A stretch of DNA of 64,000 bases from Thalassomonas sp. M1454 (GTDB lineage Bacteria; Pseudomonadota; Gammaproteobacteria; Enterobacterales; Alteromonadaceae): assembly GCF_007097525.1 (NCBI RefSeq), contig NZ_VKDD01000002.1:744001-808000 (forward strand). Direction: 5' to 3'. This document shows positions 1-7,735 of this stretch, piece by piece. The notes under the pieces were generated by a model, which did no database searches, had not been told where the DNA came from, and worked only from the letters and a program-made list of their open reading frames with translations. Each line of letters opens with the position of its first letter. Position 1 is the stretch's first letter. Made by a program: the position numbers and the translations under genes.

Positions 1-351
1 TCTGGTGAGCTTAAAACAGAGCAACTGATCAAACTAGCAAGTGCAATTAGCATTAATGCCGGTGCTGACTTTATTAAAACTTCTACTGGTAAAGTTGCGG
101 TAAACGCAACACCAGAGTCAGCTAAGTTTATGCTTGAAGTGATCAGCGAATTAAAACCTGATGTGGGTTTTAAAGCTGCTGGCGGCGTACGTACCGTTGA
201 AGATGCGGCTATTTACTTGGATTTAGCTAAAAATATCTTAGGTAGCGAGTGGATATCAGCAGATACATTTAGATTTGGTGCGAGTGGCTTATTAGACAAC
301 TTACTCGCCACTCTGGGCCATGGCTCTGAAAATAACACGGCAAGTTACTAA
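1..351 (+). CDS. deoC: Deoxyribose-phosphate aldolase, C-terminal part (5' end outside window)
   Basis: The reading frame is open from base 1, so the start lies upstream of the window. The product cleaves 2-deoxyribose-5-phosphate to glyceraldehyde-3-phosphate and acetaldehyde in cytosolic deoxynucleoside catabolism. The Schiff-base lysine motif FIKTSTGK is visible near residue 24 of the fragment, and the second active-site lysine lies in FKAAGGVRT; both are hallmarks of class I DeoC. The C-terminus ends in a tyrosine, as in the family. It is followed after 14 bases by tdk with a good ribosome site (aaagg), which suggests one nucleoside salvage transcript. About 116 residues are present, roughly 45 percent of a normal DeoC. 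Confidence 0.95.
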   Translation, partial: SGELKTEQLIKLASAISINAGADFIKTSTGKVAVNATPESAKFMLEVISELKPDVGFKAAGGVRTVEDAAIYLDLAKNILGSEWISADTFRFGASGLLDNLLATLGHGSENNTASY

Positions 352-365
352 GTAAAGGTTAAATC

Positions 366-953
366 ATGTCACAACTTTATTTTTATTATTCGGCAATGAA
401 TGCTGGTAAGTCAACTTCATTATTACAGTCTTCTTATAATTATATTGAACGTGGCATGAATACCAAAATATTCACCGCACAACTCGATAATCGTTTTGGC
501 GTTGGTAAGGTAACTTCTAGGATAGGTATCGATTCAGATGCTCTATTATTTAATGACGAAACAGATTTATTTGCACAAGTTAAGTCATTTATACAAGAAG
601 AAGCTCTACATTGTATTTTAATCGATGAAGCGCAATTTCTTACAAGAGCACAGGTTATGCAGCTCACTGAAATTGTCGACAAGCTCAATATCCCAGTACT
701 TGCTTACGGGATCCGAACTGACTTCCTTGGCGAAACATTCAGTGGCAGTGCACATCTGCTGGCTTGGGCTGATAAACTGATTGAATTAAAAACCGTATGT
801 CATTGTGGTCGTAAAGCTGGTTTTATTGTGCGCTATGACACTGATGGCAAGCCTGTTATAAGTGGTTCACAAATACAAATAGGTGGTAATGAAAGTTATC
901 AATCTCTGTGTCGTAAGCACTTTAAAGATTTAGTTTGGGATCAACAAACCTAA
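366..953 (+). CDS. tdk: Thymidine kinase (type II)
   Basis: Phosphorylates thymidine (and deoxyuridine) with ATP for salvage into dTMP. The 195-residue protein has the P-loop MNAGKST near the N-terminus, the Walker-B like motif ILIDEAQF around residue 75, and the lasso/substrate region [14 protein letters not shown]. Zinc ligands are supplied by the VCHCG pair and the Cys/His in SLCRKHF near the C-terminus. Length and motif order match the bacterial TdK family, which is unlike the viral herpes type. It lies directly after deoC, so deoxynucleoside breakdown and thymidine salvage are probably co-transcribed. A hairpin with a T-run follows at 994-1034. Confidence 0.96.
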   Translation: MSQLYFYYSAMNAGKSTSLLQSSYNYIERGMNTKIFTAQLDNRFGVGKVTSRIGIDSDALLFNDETDLFAQVKSFIQEEALHCILIDEAQFLTRAQVMQLTEIVDKLNIPVLAYGIRTDFLGETFSGSAHLLAWADKLIELKTVCHCGRKAGFIVRYDTDGKPVISGSQIQIGGNESYQSLCRKHFKDLVWDQQT

Positions 954-993
954 ACAAATAAAGCTTATTTAAAAACACTATTAAATAATGTTG

Positions 994-1034
994 AAATGCG
1001 TGATATTCTCTGCTGAATATTACGCATTTTTTTT
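994..1034 (+). terminator. Rho-independent terminator after tdk, just before the phosphatase gene
   Basis: Imperfect stem of about 14 bp (aaatgcgtgatattc / gaatattacgcattt) followed by eight T. The next start codon is only 10 bases beyond the T-run, so the phosphatase must be transcribed from inside or just before the stem. The left arm holds an extended -10-like tgatattct at 1002-1009, which could serve as that promoter. Confidence 0.7.
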
Positions 1035-1043
1035 GAGATCTCT

Positions 1044-2459
1044 ATGAAACTTTCGATAAAGTTATCTGTACTAGCTTTAAGCATTACCCCTTTTTTATCC
1101 GCATGTGATGGCGATGGCTCTTCACAATCAAGCACGACAACAGCAACGCCTAAAAATATAATTATGGTTGTCGCTGATGGCATGGGGCCTAGCTATCCGG
1201 CAGCATTTCGCAATTACAATGATGATCCTAAAACGCCTCTTATCGAACAAACTATATTTGATAAAACTTTAGTGGGTTCATCAAGTACCTACCCGGCTTC
1301 TGAATTTGCGGTTGAAAAAGATGAGCAAGGTAATGTAATTAATGTGGCAGAGGAATTAAGTAATTCATACGTTACCGATTCAGCAGCAAGTGCTACAGCC
1401 TTAGCTACAGGTATTAAAACATATAACGGAGCTATTGGTGTTGACCCACAAAAACAACCTTTAGATACAGTTCTAGAGTGGGCAAAATCATTAAACAAGA
1501 AAACTGGCATTGCCGTGACGTCTCAAATTGTGCATGCAACCCCAGCTTCGTACATTGCCAAGAATGAAAGCCGAAGAAATTACGACGCTATTGCCAATGA
1601 TTATTTTGATTTAAAAATTAATGGCCAATTTAAAGCGGACGTTATGCTAGGTGGTGGTACTAAGTTTTTTATCAGAGAAGATCGTAACCTCAAAGACGAG
1701 TTTGTTGCCTCAGGTTATCAATACATTGATTCATTAACTCAGCTAAATACACTTGAACCAGGTAAACCAGTACTAGGCTTATTTGCTGAGGTAAGTATGC
1801 CGGTTGTATTAGATAGTGCAGATAAAACTCATTTAGCAAGCATGACAAAAGCCGCAGTAAAACAATTAGAAAACGATAATGGTTTCTTTTTACTAGTAGA
1901 AGCAAGTCAAGTTGACTGGGGTGGACACAGTAATGACATTGCTTACTCTATGGGTGAAATGGCCGATTTAGCTGCAACCATGAACTATTTGTACCAATAC
2001 GTTGAAAATAATCCTGATACTTTAGTTGTGCTAACTGCCGACCATAATACTGGTGGTTTCTCAATCGGTCATAATGGTATTTATAACTGGCAGCCAGAGT
2101 ATTTAAAACATTTTAAGGCCTCCCCTCGCACTATTGCACAACAACTTGCTAGTGAAAAAATAACAATAGCTGAGGTGTCTGAATTACTTGGCTTTGAAAT
2201 TAGCCAAGATGAGATCCAGCAACTTGTCGATGTAAGTCAGATGACTGAAACTAATGAGAAAGGCAATGCCTTAACGAAAGGTTACTATAAAGCTATTACA
2301 GGCATTATAGACAATAAAACTGCGAGTGGTTGGACAAGCTCAGGACATACCGGTGTTGATGTCCCTGTATATGCTTTTGGTCAAGGCTATCAAGAATTCT
2401 CAGGCTTCCAAGATAATACAGATATAGCTAAAAAATTATTTAAACTTATGGGTAAATAA
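1044..2459 (+). CDS. Alkaline phosphatase (PhoA family), predicted lipoprotein
   Basis: A phosphomonoesterase that releases inorganic phosphate in the cell envelope. The 471-residue product starts with a signal peptide ending in the lipobox LSAC (Cys near residue 21), so it is probably lipid-anchored. Family motifs are complete: metal-binding DGMG near residue 47, the nucleophilic serine in TDSAASATALATG, VDWGGHSND with Asp and His ligands, TADHNTGG, and SSGHTG near the C-terminus. The ATG at 1044 has the short ribosome site gag and directly precedes the signal peptide. No consensus Pho box was recognised upstream. A strong terminator follows at 2475-2512, so it is probably a single-gene unit. 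Confidence 0.93.
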   Translation: MKLSIKLSVLALSITPFLSACDGDGSSQSSTTTATPKNIIMVVADGMGPSYPAAFRNYNDDPKTPLIEQTIFDKTLVGSSSTYPASEFAVEKDEQGNVINVAEELSNSYVTDSAASATALATGIKTYNGAIGVDPQKQPLDTVLEWAKSLNKKTGIAVTSQIVHATPASYIAKNESRRNYDAIANDYFDLKINGQFKADVMLGGGTKFFIREDRNLKDEFVASGYQYIDSLTQLNTLEPGKPVLGLFAEVSMPVVLDSADKTHLASMTKAAVKQLENDNGFFLLVEASQVDWGGHSNDIAYSMGEMADLAATMNYLYQYVENNPDTLVVLTADHNTGGFSIGHNGIYNWQPEYLKHFKASPRTIAQQLASEKITIAEVSELLGFEISQDEIQQLVDVSQMTETNEKGNALTKGYYKAITGIIDNKTASGWTSSGHTGVDVPVYAFGQGYQEFSGFQDNTDIAKKLFKLMGK

Positions 2460-2474
2460 TCTTCTGCTTTAGAC

Positions 2475-2512
2475 AAAAAGGCCTTATATCTTCTTGATAT
2501 AAGGCCTTTTTA
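2475..2512 (+). terminator. Rho-independent terminator after alkaline phosphatase
   Basis: Near-perfect 15-16 bp stem (aaaaaggccttatatc / gatataaggccttttt) with a 5-base loop and flanking A- and T-runs, so it could also stop transcription on the minus strand. Confidence 0.9.
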
Positions 2513-2568
2513 TTCTCAATAGCTAAATAAAAAGCTATTCACAATTAAATTAGTTAATGAACTTGCTA

Positions 2569-3873
2569 TTAAGTATTCTTTAACCAGATGTCTGCGTTAA
2601 TCTGCTTTTTACGCTTTTTACGCTTTTTCTTACCCGTTCCTTCAGGTTTAGCCATTGGTTTAGCAGGCGCTAAAATTGAATCAGGGCTAATTTCATCGGC
2701 TTCAAAACCTGCTACTTGTTCACGCTCAAGTCTAATTTTGTTTTTCTTCTCAATAATTTTGAAATGATGATAATCTTCATGGTCTATAAGCGACAAAGCC
2801 AAACCGACTTCCCCTGCTCGACCACTGCGGCCAATACGATGCATGTAATCAGATGGACTTCTTGGTAAATCAAAATTTATAACTACAGGTAACTTTTCTA
2901 TATCAAGGCCACGCGCTGCAATATCGGTAGCAATGAGAACTTCTATTTCACCTGATTTAAACTGGGCAAGTACACGACTACGAGCGCCTTGACCTTTATC
3001 GCCGTGGAAAACCTCTGCTGCAATACCACGTTTAGATAGTTTGTCTGCTAAGTGATTACAGCTATTTTTGGCATTAACAAAAATAAGCACCTGCCGCCAT
3101 TGGTGTTGCTGGATCAAATGCGCTAATAAGGCTGTTTTCTGGCCTTTATTAACGGTGAATACTCGCTGTACTAGCGTACTGGCATCACTACTTTGCAATT
3201 GGATCTCAACAGGCTTATGCAATAATTCTTTAGTTAAGCTCTGTACTTGCTCTGGAAAGGTCGCGGAGAATAATAAGGTTTGTTTCTTGTTTGGTAATAA
3301 AGCCAGTAACTTACTTAACTCTTCAGTAAAGCCTAAACTTAACATACGATCCGCTTCATCAAGCACTAAGGTCTTAACTCTATCAAGTTTAATAGCATTG
3401 CTTGCAATCAAATCAAGTAATCGGCCTGGTGTTGCAACCAAGATATCGGTACCACCACGTAATGCCAACATTTGAGTGTTAGCTGACACACCACCAAAAA
3501 CAGCAACAGTTTTAACTGCACCATTTAAGTGGGCAGCATAAGATTTAATACTATCTGCAACTTGTTTTGCTAACTCACGAGTCGGCACTAGCACAAGCCC
3601 TGTGGCATAATTACCTTTATTTGCCTTACTACTTTCTGATTTGCCGGTGTGCTTTTGCTCAACTATATGCTGCAACATAGGTAATGCAAAACTAGCTGTT
3701 TTACCAGAGCCAGTATTTGCCCCGGCAATCAAGTCTGTGCCTGTAAAAACGTTTGGGATCACCTGCGTTTGAATTGGTGTTGGGCTGTGGTATTGCAACT
3801 CTGCCAGTCTAGCCAACAAAGGTGAGATAAGGCCAAGTTGTTCAAAATTGGCTGATGCTGTAACTGCTGTCAT
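2569..3873 (-). CDS. DEAD-box ATP-dependent RNA helicase (RhlE-like)
   Basis: RNA-unwinding ATPase of the cytosol, likely acting on structured mRNA or ribosome assembly intermediates, which matters in cold-adapted bacteria. The 434 residues hold the Q motif (PTPIQTQ), motif I ANTGSGKT, Ia PTRELAKQ, motif II VLDEADRM, motif III FSATF, and motif VI HRIGRSGRAG, followed by a short lysine-rich tail with repeated KKRKK. The family is certain. Assignment to RhlE rather than SrmB or DbpA is by general resemblance of the core and tail. It is transcribed away from nhaA and stands alone. Confidence 0.93.
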   Translation of the reverse strand: MTAVTASANFEQLGLISPLLARLAELQYHSPTPIQTQVIPNVFTGTDLIAGANTGSGKTASFALPMLQHIVEQKHTGKSESSKANKGNYATGLVLVPTRELAKQVADSIKSYAAHLNGAVKTVAVFGGVSANTQMLALRGGTDILVATPGRLLDLIASNAIKLDRVKTLVLDEADRMLSLGFTEELSKLLALLPNKKQTLLFSATFPEQVQSLTKELLHKPVEIQLQSSDASTLVQRVFTVNKGQKTALLAHLIQQHQWRQVLIFVNAKNSCNHLADKLSKRGIAAEVFHGDKGQGARSRVLAQFKSGEIEVLIATDIAARGLDIEKLPVVINFDLPRSPSDYMHRIGRSGRAGEVGLALSLIDHEDYHHFKIIEKKNKIRLEREQVAGFEADEISPDSILAPAKPMAKPEGTGKKKRKKRKKQINADIWLKNT

Positions 3874-3980
3874 TAAGGTATTGACCTAATAGCTAAATTT
3901 ATATTTAACTATTTTAGCGTATTTATTAACGCTTAAGTTAGAAAAATATCAGCTAAGCAAATATTCATGTTATTTATACG

Positions 3981-4012
3981 AAAAAAGCCAACATAGTAGC
4001 TATGCTGGCTTG
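3981..4012 (-). terminator. Rho-independent terminator of nhaA
   Basis: Read on the minus strand: aagccagcatagctac, then gtagctatgttggctt overlapping in a compact hairpin, followed by six T. It lies about 35 bases after the nhaA stop. Confidence 0.8.
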
Positions 4013-4044
4013 TATTAGATTTATTTTATATGACGTTAATCTCG

Positions 4045-5244
4045 TTATTTAGTAATCGCTTTTGGCTTTTTAGGTAAAGAGAATTTTAAAATAATATAGC
4101 CTAAAACGCCTGAAACAACCGACCCAACAATTATGCCAAGACGTTCATCAAATACTTTACTTAAATCATCAGCGTTAAATGTAAGCGAGCCAATAAATAA
4201 ACTCATGGTAAAACCAATACCACAAAGCGCAGCAGTACCATATAAGGTACCCCACGACATCCCTTGTGGTAATTTAGTAAAGTTCATTTTTATTGCCAAC
4301 CAACAGAAACCAAATACGCCAAGCTGTTTACCAATAATTAAACCTAACGCAATACCAATAGGCACGCTGTGCATTACGTCGGCAAAGCCAACATCAGTTA
4401 AATTTAAACCTGCATTAGCAAAAGCGAAAACTGGTAGAACAAAAAAGGCTACTACTGAATGTAAATCATGCTCTAAGCTCTTTAACGGTGAATAACTAGG
4501 ATCGTTAGCATCTTTCATTGGAATAAATAATGCAACTAATACCCCTGAAAGCGTTGCATGAACGCCTGACTTAAGCATGGCTGTCCACATAATGATACCT
4601 ATCATCATATACAAGCTTCGTGCTCCCACTTTGTTGCGATTGAGCGTATAAAGAATAGGTAAACAACAAGCAACAATAATAAGCCCGGTAATTGAAATAT
4701 CATCAGTATAAAATGCTGCAATAATAATAATTGCACCAATATCGTCAAAAATAGCGAGTGAAGTTAAGAAGATTTTCACTGAAGTAGGAACTCGCGAGCC
4801 AAGTAGCATCAACACACCTAGCGCAAACGCGATATCTGTTGCAGCCGGAATAGCCCAGCCTTTAACCGCAGCGGGATCGTCATAGTTAAAGTATAAGTAG
4901 ACCAAGGCAGGAATTAGCATACCACCAAGAGCACCAACCCCTGGCAATATAATATTACGTTTATCAGCTAATTCGCCTTCTAATAGTTCGCGTTTTAATT
5001 CGAGTCCGACTAAAAAGAAGAATACTGCCATCAAGCCATCATTAATCCATAGTAGTAATGGTTTAGCGATTTCTAATTGGCCAACCTTTACCTCTACAGG
5101 GGTATCTAGAAAAATTGAATAATAAAAATTAAGGCCAGTATTGGCACAGATCATAGCCAAAAGTGCAGCCATTATTAAAATAATGCCACTGGCTGTTTCA
5201 AGTTTAAAAAAACTGATAATGAAATTTTCTTGCGGTTTATTCAT
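4045..5244 (-). CDS. nhaA: Na+/H+ antiporter NhaA
   Basis: Inner-membrane electrogenic antiporter that expels sodium in exchange for protons, expected in a marine bacterium. At 399 residues it has the usual length and about 12 hydrophobic segments. The cation-binding aspartates are present: ATDIAFALG (E. coli D133 equivalent) and IFDDIGAI (D163/D164 equivalents). The N-terminal half shows the FFFLVGLELKRE signature. The start ATG has a strong ribosome site ggagaacc immediately upstream on the minus strand. It is a single-gene unit with its own terminator. The 364 bases upstream hold no sodium or pH element that I can recognise. Confidence 0.96.
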   Translation of the reverse strand: MNKPQENFIISFFKLETASGIILIMAALLAMICANTGLNFYYSIFLDTPVEVKVGQLEIAKPLLLWINDGLMAVFFFLVGLELKRELLEGELADKRNIILPGVGALGGMLIPALVYLYFNYDDPAAVKGWAIPAATDIAFALGVLMLLGSRVPTSVKIFLTSLAIFDDIGAIIIIAAFYTDDISITGLIIVACCLPILYTLNRNKVGARSLYMMIGIIMWTAMLKSGVHATLSGVLVALFIPMKDANDPSYSPLKSLEHDLHSVVAFFVLPVFAFANAGLNLTDVGFADVMHSVPIGIALGLIIGKQLGVFGFCWLAIKMNFTKLPQGMSWGTLYGTAALCGIGFTMSLFIGSLTFNADDLSKVFDERLGIIVGSVVSGVLGYIILKFSLPKKPKAITK

Positions 5245-5608
5245 GGTTCTCCAAAATAATAGTTATAAATATGATTAGATTTTTAAGAAAAGGATTTAAC
5301 GGGTTGTACCAAATAAATTCAGTCTGCGCGGATAATTAATCAAATAGGCTTAAGATAATAGCAAGTCATGTACTAAAGTAAATAATTAGTCACATTTAAA
5401 CGTGATTAGTTCATTAAAAAATTTAAGATAACAAAAAACAACAAGTTTACAATATACCTATCATCTAAAAGTCTTTACTATACGAACGTTTTGCCATTAA
5501 GGATCGGCAATACGACATATCGATACACATAAAAGTCAAATGTGAATATGCCGTGACTCCAAGGAACTGAGTAGATTTTAAATCACTTAATTACTTGTAG
5601 GAATAAAT
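5245..5608. other. Intergenic region between nhaA and a small membrane protein
   Basis: AT-rich region between divergent genes, so it must hold promoters for both. The only structure seen is weak: ttgcc and ggcaa arms around 5491-5511 and a scattered set of short palindromes. No known riboswitch consensus, tRNA or additional reading frame with a ribosome site was found. I see nothing else in it. Confidence 0.5.
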
Positions 5609-5863
5609 ATGTTTGCAGATATTATCGGAATGATGGGTACAGTATTAGTTGTATTAGCGTTTTTCTTAATTCAAATGAATAAGATTGACCCAAAGAGTTT
5701 GAATTACAATTTACTTAACTTAATAGGCGCCATTTTACTGTTAATTAGCTTGTGTATTAACTTCAATTTAGCCAGTTTTGTAATAGAAATCTTTTGGATA
5801 ATTGCATCTATCGTAGGCTTGTTTAATTACTTTAAAAAACCAGCCCCTTTAGCTCAGCAATAA
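5609..5863 (+). CDS. Small membrane protein, CBU_0592-like
   Basis: An 84-residue protein with three hydrophobic segments (about residues 5-22, 35-50 and 53-70) and a short polar tail. The sequence pattern GMMGTVLVVLAFFL followed by NLLNLIGAILLL resembles the small CBU_0592-type membrane family, whose function is unknown. The start is supported by taggaataaatatg. It is monocistronic and divergent from nhaA. The family call is by resemblance only. Confidence 0.7.
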   Translation: MFADIIGMMGTVLVVLAFFLIQMNKIDPKSLNYNLLNLIGAILLLISLCINFNLASFVIEIFWIIASIVGLFNYFKKPAPLAQQ

Positions 5864-5962
5864 TTAACAAATCACTAACTTTGCGGTTACGCGTTACCTT
5901 GAATTCAATCCACTAATACAATAAATTCAAAAGGATACGCGCCAACCCAGCTTAAATTAGTT

Positions 5963-6376
5963 TTATACTAATTCAAGATTAAATTGATACTCTGCTTGTC
6001 CATTTTCAGTTGATTTAAACTTTCCATAGCCTGCAGCGTTAACAAAATCAGCTGTAGCAGAGCCAGCAACTAATACAAAATTACTACTTGCAACGCCCTG
6101 CTCAAACTTACCATCGTGCTTAACAATAAATTGACCTTGCTTATCATTTATAGTTAAAGAAATAGACTCGAAACCGGTAAACACCGCCTCAGTTTTTGAT
6201 TGATAACACATAACATATTCAATGCTACTGCTACCAACTAAGTCACCAGAAAACTGTTGTACAACTTTGGCTAAACTGATTTTTTTATCCGCACTATCTT
6301 CTGCAGAGTTATCAGAAGAAACGTTAGTCTCATCCCATGAGGTTATTTGAGATGTAGCGTTAAATTGTTGTGCCAT
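5963..6376 (-). CDS. DUF3224 family protein
   Basis: A 137-residue cytosolic protein without signal peptide. The pattern of beta strands, the segment GDLVGSSSIEYVM, and the C-terminal GYGKFKS with QYQFNL-like ending (here AEYQFNLEL) resemble DUF3224, a small beta-barrel family of unknown function related in fold to allene oxide cyclase. A clear ribosome site, aaggtga, lies 5 bases before the ATG. It follows metC by 38 bases on the same strand and may be co-transcribed with it. No catalytic residues can be proposed. Confidence 0.72.
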   Translation of the reverse strand: MAQQFNATSQITSWDETNVSSDNSAEDSADKKISLAKVVQQFSGDLVGSSSIEYVMCYQSKTEAVFTGFESISLTINDKQGQFIVKHDGKFEQGVASSNFVLVAGSATADFVNAAGYGKFKSTENGQAEYQFNLELV

Positions 6377-6414
6377 AATTCACCTTTCAAGTTTATAAAA
6401 TAAATAGCCAGTTG

Positions 6415-7593
6415 TTAGAGCAATGCATTTAAGCGGGCAAAGCCTTGTTCTAAGTCTGCAATCAAATCATCAACATCTTCCAAACCAATATGTAATCTGA
6501 TCAATGTTTCATCATGCGGCCATTTTGTAGCTGTTCGCATATTTTTTAATCCAGACACAGCTAAGATTAAACTTTCATACCCGCCCCATGAAAAACCCAT
6601 TTTAAAATGATGCATGCCATCAAGTAATGCTGTTACCGCTTGTTGGTTTGATTTATTTAATACAAATGAAAATAAACCATTACCTCCTTCAAAATCTCGT
6701 TTAAATACTTCGTGGCCTGGACACGACTCTAACCCGGGGTGTAGGACTGTTTTTACTTCAGGTCTTTGTGCAAGCCACTTAGCAACTGTTAAAGATGCTT
6801 TTTGATGCTGCTTTAAACGCACGCCTAAAGTTCGAATGCCGCGCATAGCCAAATAAATATCGTCAGGTGAAGCACACTGACCAAGTAAATACGAATTTTC
6901 TCGTAAAATAGGCCAAGCCTTTTCATTTGCTGTAGCTGTACCTAGCATACAGTCTGAATGCCCTACTATGTACTTGGTTGCAGCTTGTACTGAAACGTCT
7001 ACACCATGTTCAAATGGCTGAAAATGGATAGGAGAAGCCCATGTATTGTCTAATATCACGGTTATATCTTGAGCTTGATTATGGGCAACTTCACATATTC
7101 CAGGAACATCTTGTACTTCCATGGTTAAGGAGCCAGGAGATTCAAGGAAAATGACTTTAGTGTTGTCTTGAATTAAAGACTGAATGCCTTTACCTATTAG
7201 TGGGTCATAGAAAGTAACTTCAACACCAAAGTTAGCTAAAGTTTTAGTACAAAAATCGCGTGTAGGCTCGTAAGCTGTATCAACCATTAATAAATGATCG
7301 CCAGCTTTAACAAACGCAAGGATTGCGCTAGTTATTGCAGCAGTACCACATGGATAAACATAACAACCAGCACCGCCCTCAAGTTCATTCATTGCATCAG
7401 CAAAGGCAAAGGTAGTTTTTGTGCCTCTGCGCCCATAAAACATTTCTTGCTTGGTTTTATTAGCCGTTGCCTTTTTCATTTGTGCTACCGAGTCAAAGAC
7501 AATAGTTGATGCTCGATATACAGGTGGGTTTACAATACCATCAGTCCATTTTGAACTGCGCCCAGCATTCACTATTTTGCTATCTTTTTTCAT
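6415..7593 (-). CDS. metC: Cystathionine beta-lyase (PLP-dependent)
   Basis: Converts cystathionine to homocysteine, pyruvate and ammonia in methionine synthesis. The 392 residues belong to the Cys/Met metabolism PLP family: YGRRGT near residue 53, PCGTAAI for phosphate binding, LDNTWASP with the PLP-ring aspartate, and the Schiff-base lysine in QAATKYIVGHSD. The C-terminal FSWGGYESL segment, with Gly-Gly and Tyr, is typical of MetC rather than of cystathionine gamma-synthase. A candidate MetJ operator overlaps its promoter at 7626-7641. DUF3224 follows and could share the transcript. Confidence 0.93.
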   Translation of the reverse strand: MKKDSKIVNAGRSSKWTDGIVNPPVYRASTIVFDSVAQMKKATANKTKQEMFYGRRGTKTTFAFADAMNELEGGAGCYVYPCGTAAITSAILAFVKAGDHLLMVDTAYEPTRDFCTKTLANFGVEVTFYDPLIGKGIQSLIQDNTKVIFLESPGSLTMEVQDVPGICEVAHNQAQDITVILDNTWASPIHFQPFEHGVDVSVQAATKYIVGHSDCMLGTATANEKAWPILRENSYLLGQCASPDDIYLAMRGIRTLGVRLKQHQKASLTVAKWLAQRPEVKTVLHPGLESCPGHEVFKRDFEGGNGLFSFVLNKSNQQAVTALLDGMHHFKMGFSWGGYESLILAVSGLKNMRTATKWPHDETLIRLHIGLEDVDDLIADLEQGFARLNALL

Positions 7594-7625
7594 TTTTGTA
7601 CTCTTTTTGTCTCGGTTTTTAATTT

Positions 7626-7667
7626 GGCTATCTAGCCATCTAAATAAGTTATACCTTGTCTTGTCAA
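7626..7667 (-). promoter_or_regulatory. Candidate metC promoter with tandem MetJ-like boxes
   Basis: Minus-strand TTGACA (7662-7667) and TTTAGA (7639-7644) are spaced by 17 bases. Two adjacent 8-mers, agatggct and agatagcc (7626-7641), resemble the MetJ met box AGACGTCT at 6 and 4 of 8 positions and overlap the -10. The promoter is well formed; the MetJ assignment is inference from position and gene function. Confidence 0.45.
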
Positions 7668-7735
7668 AAAATACACTAATTTTTTATTAATCATTTAGTT
7701 GAAGCTATAAAAAATAGTTATATCAACTGCAGTAT

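Noticed and set aside
954-1043. Pho box for the alkaline phosphatase
   Set aside because: No pair of CTGTCAT-like 11-mers was found; the region is dominated by the tdk terminator.
5491-5580. Structured RNA leader or riboswitch near nhaA
   Set aside because: Only short, poorly paired arms; no known consensus (c-di-GMP, preQ1 or sodium-type) could be fitted.
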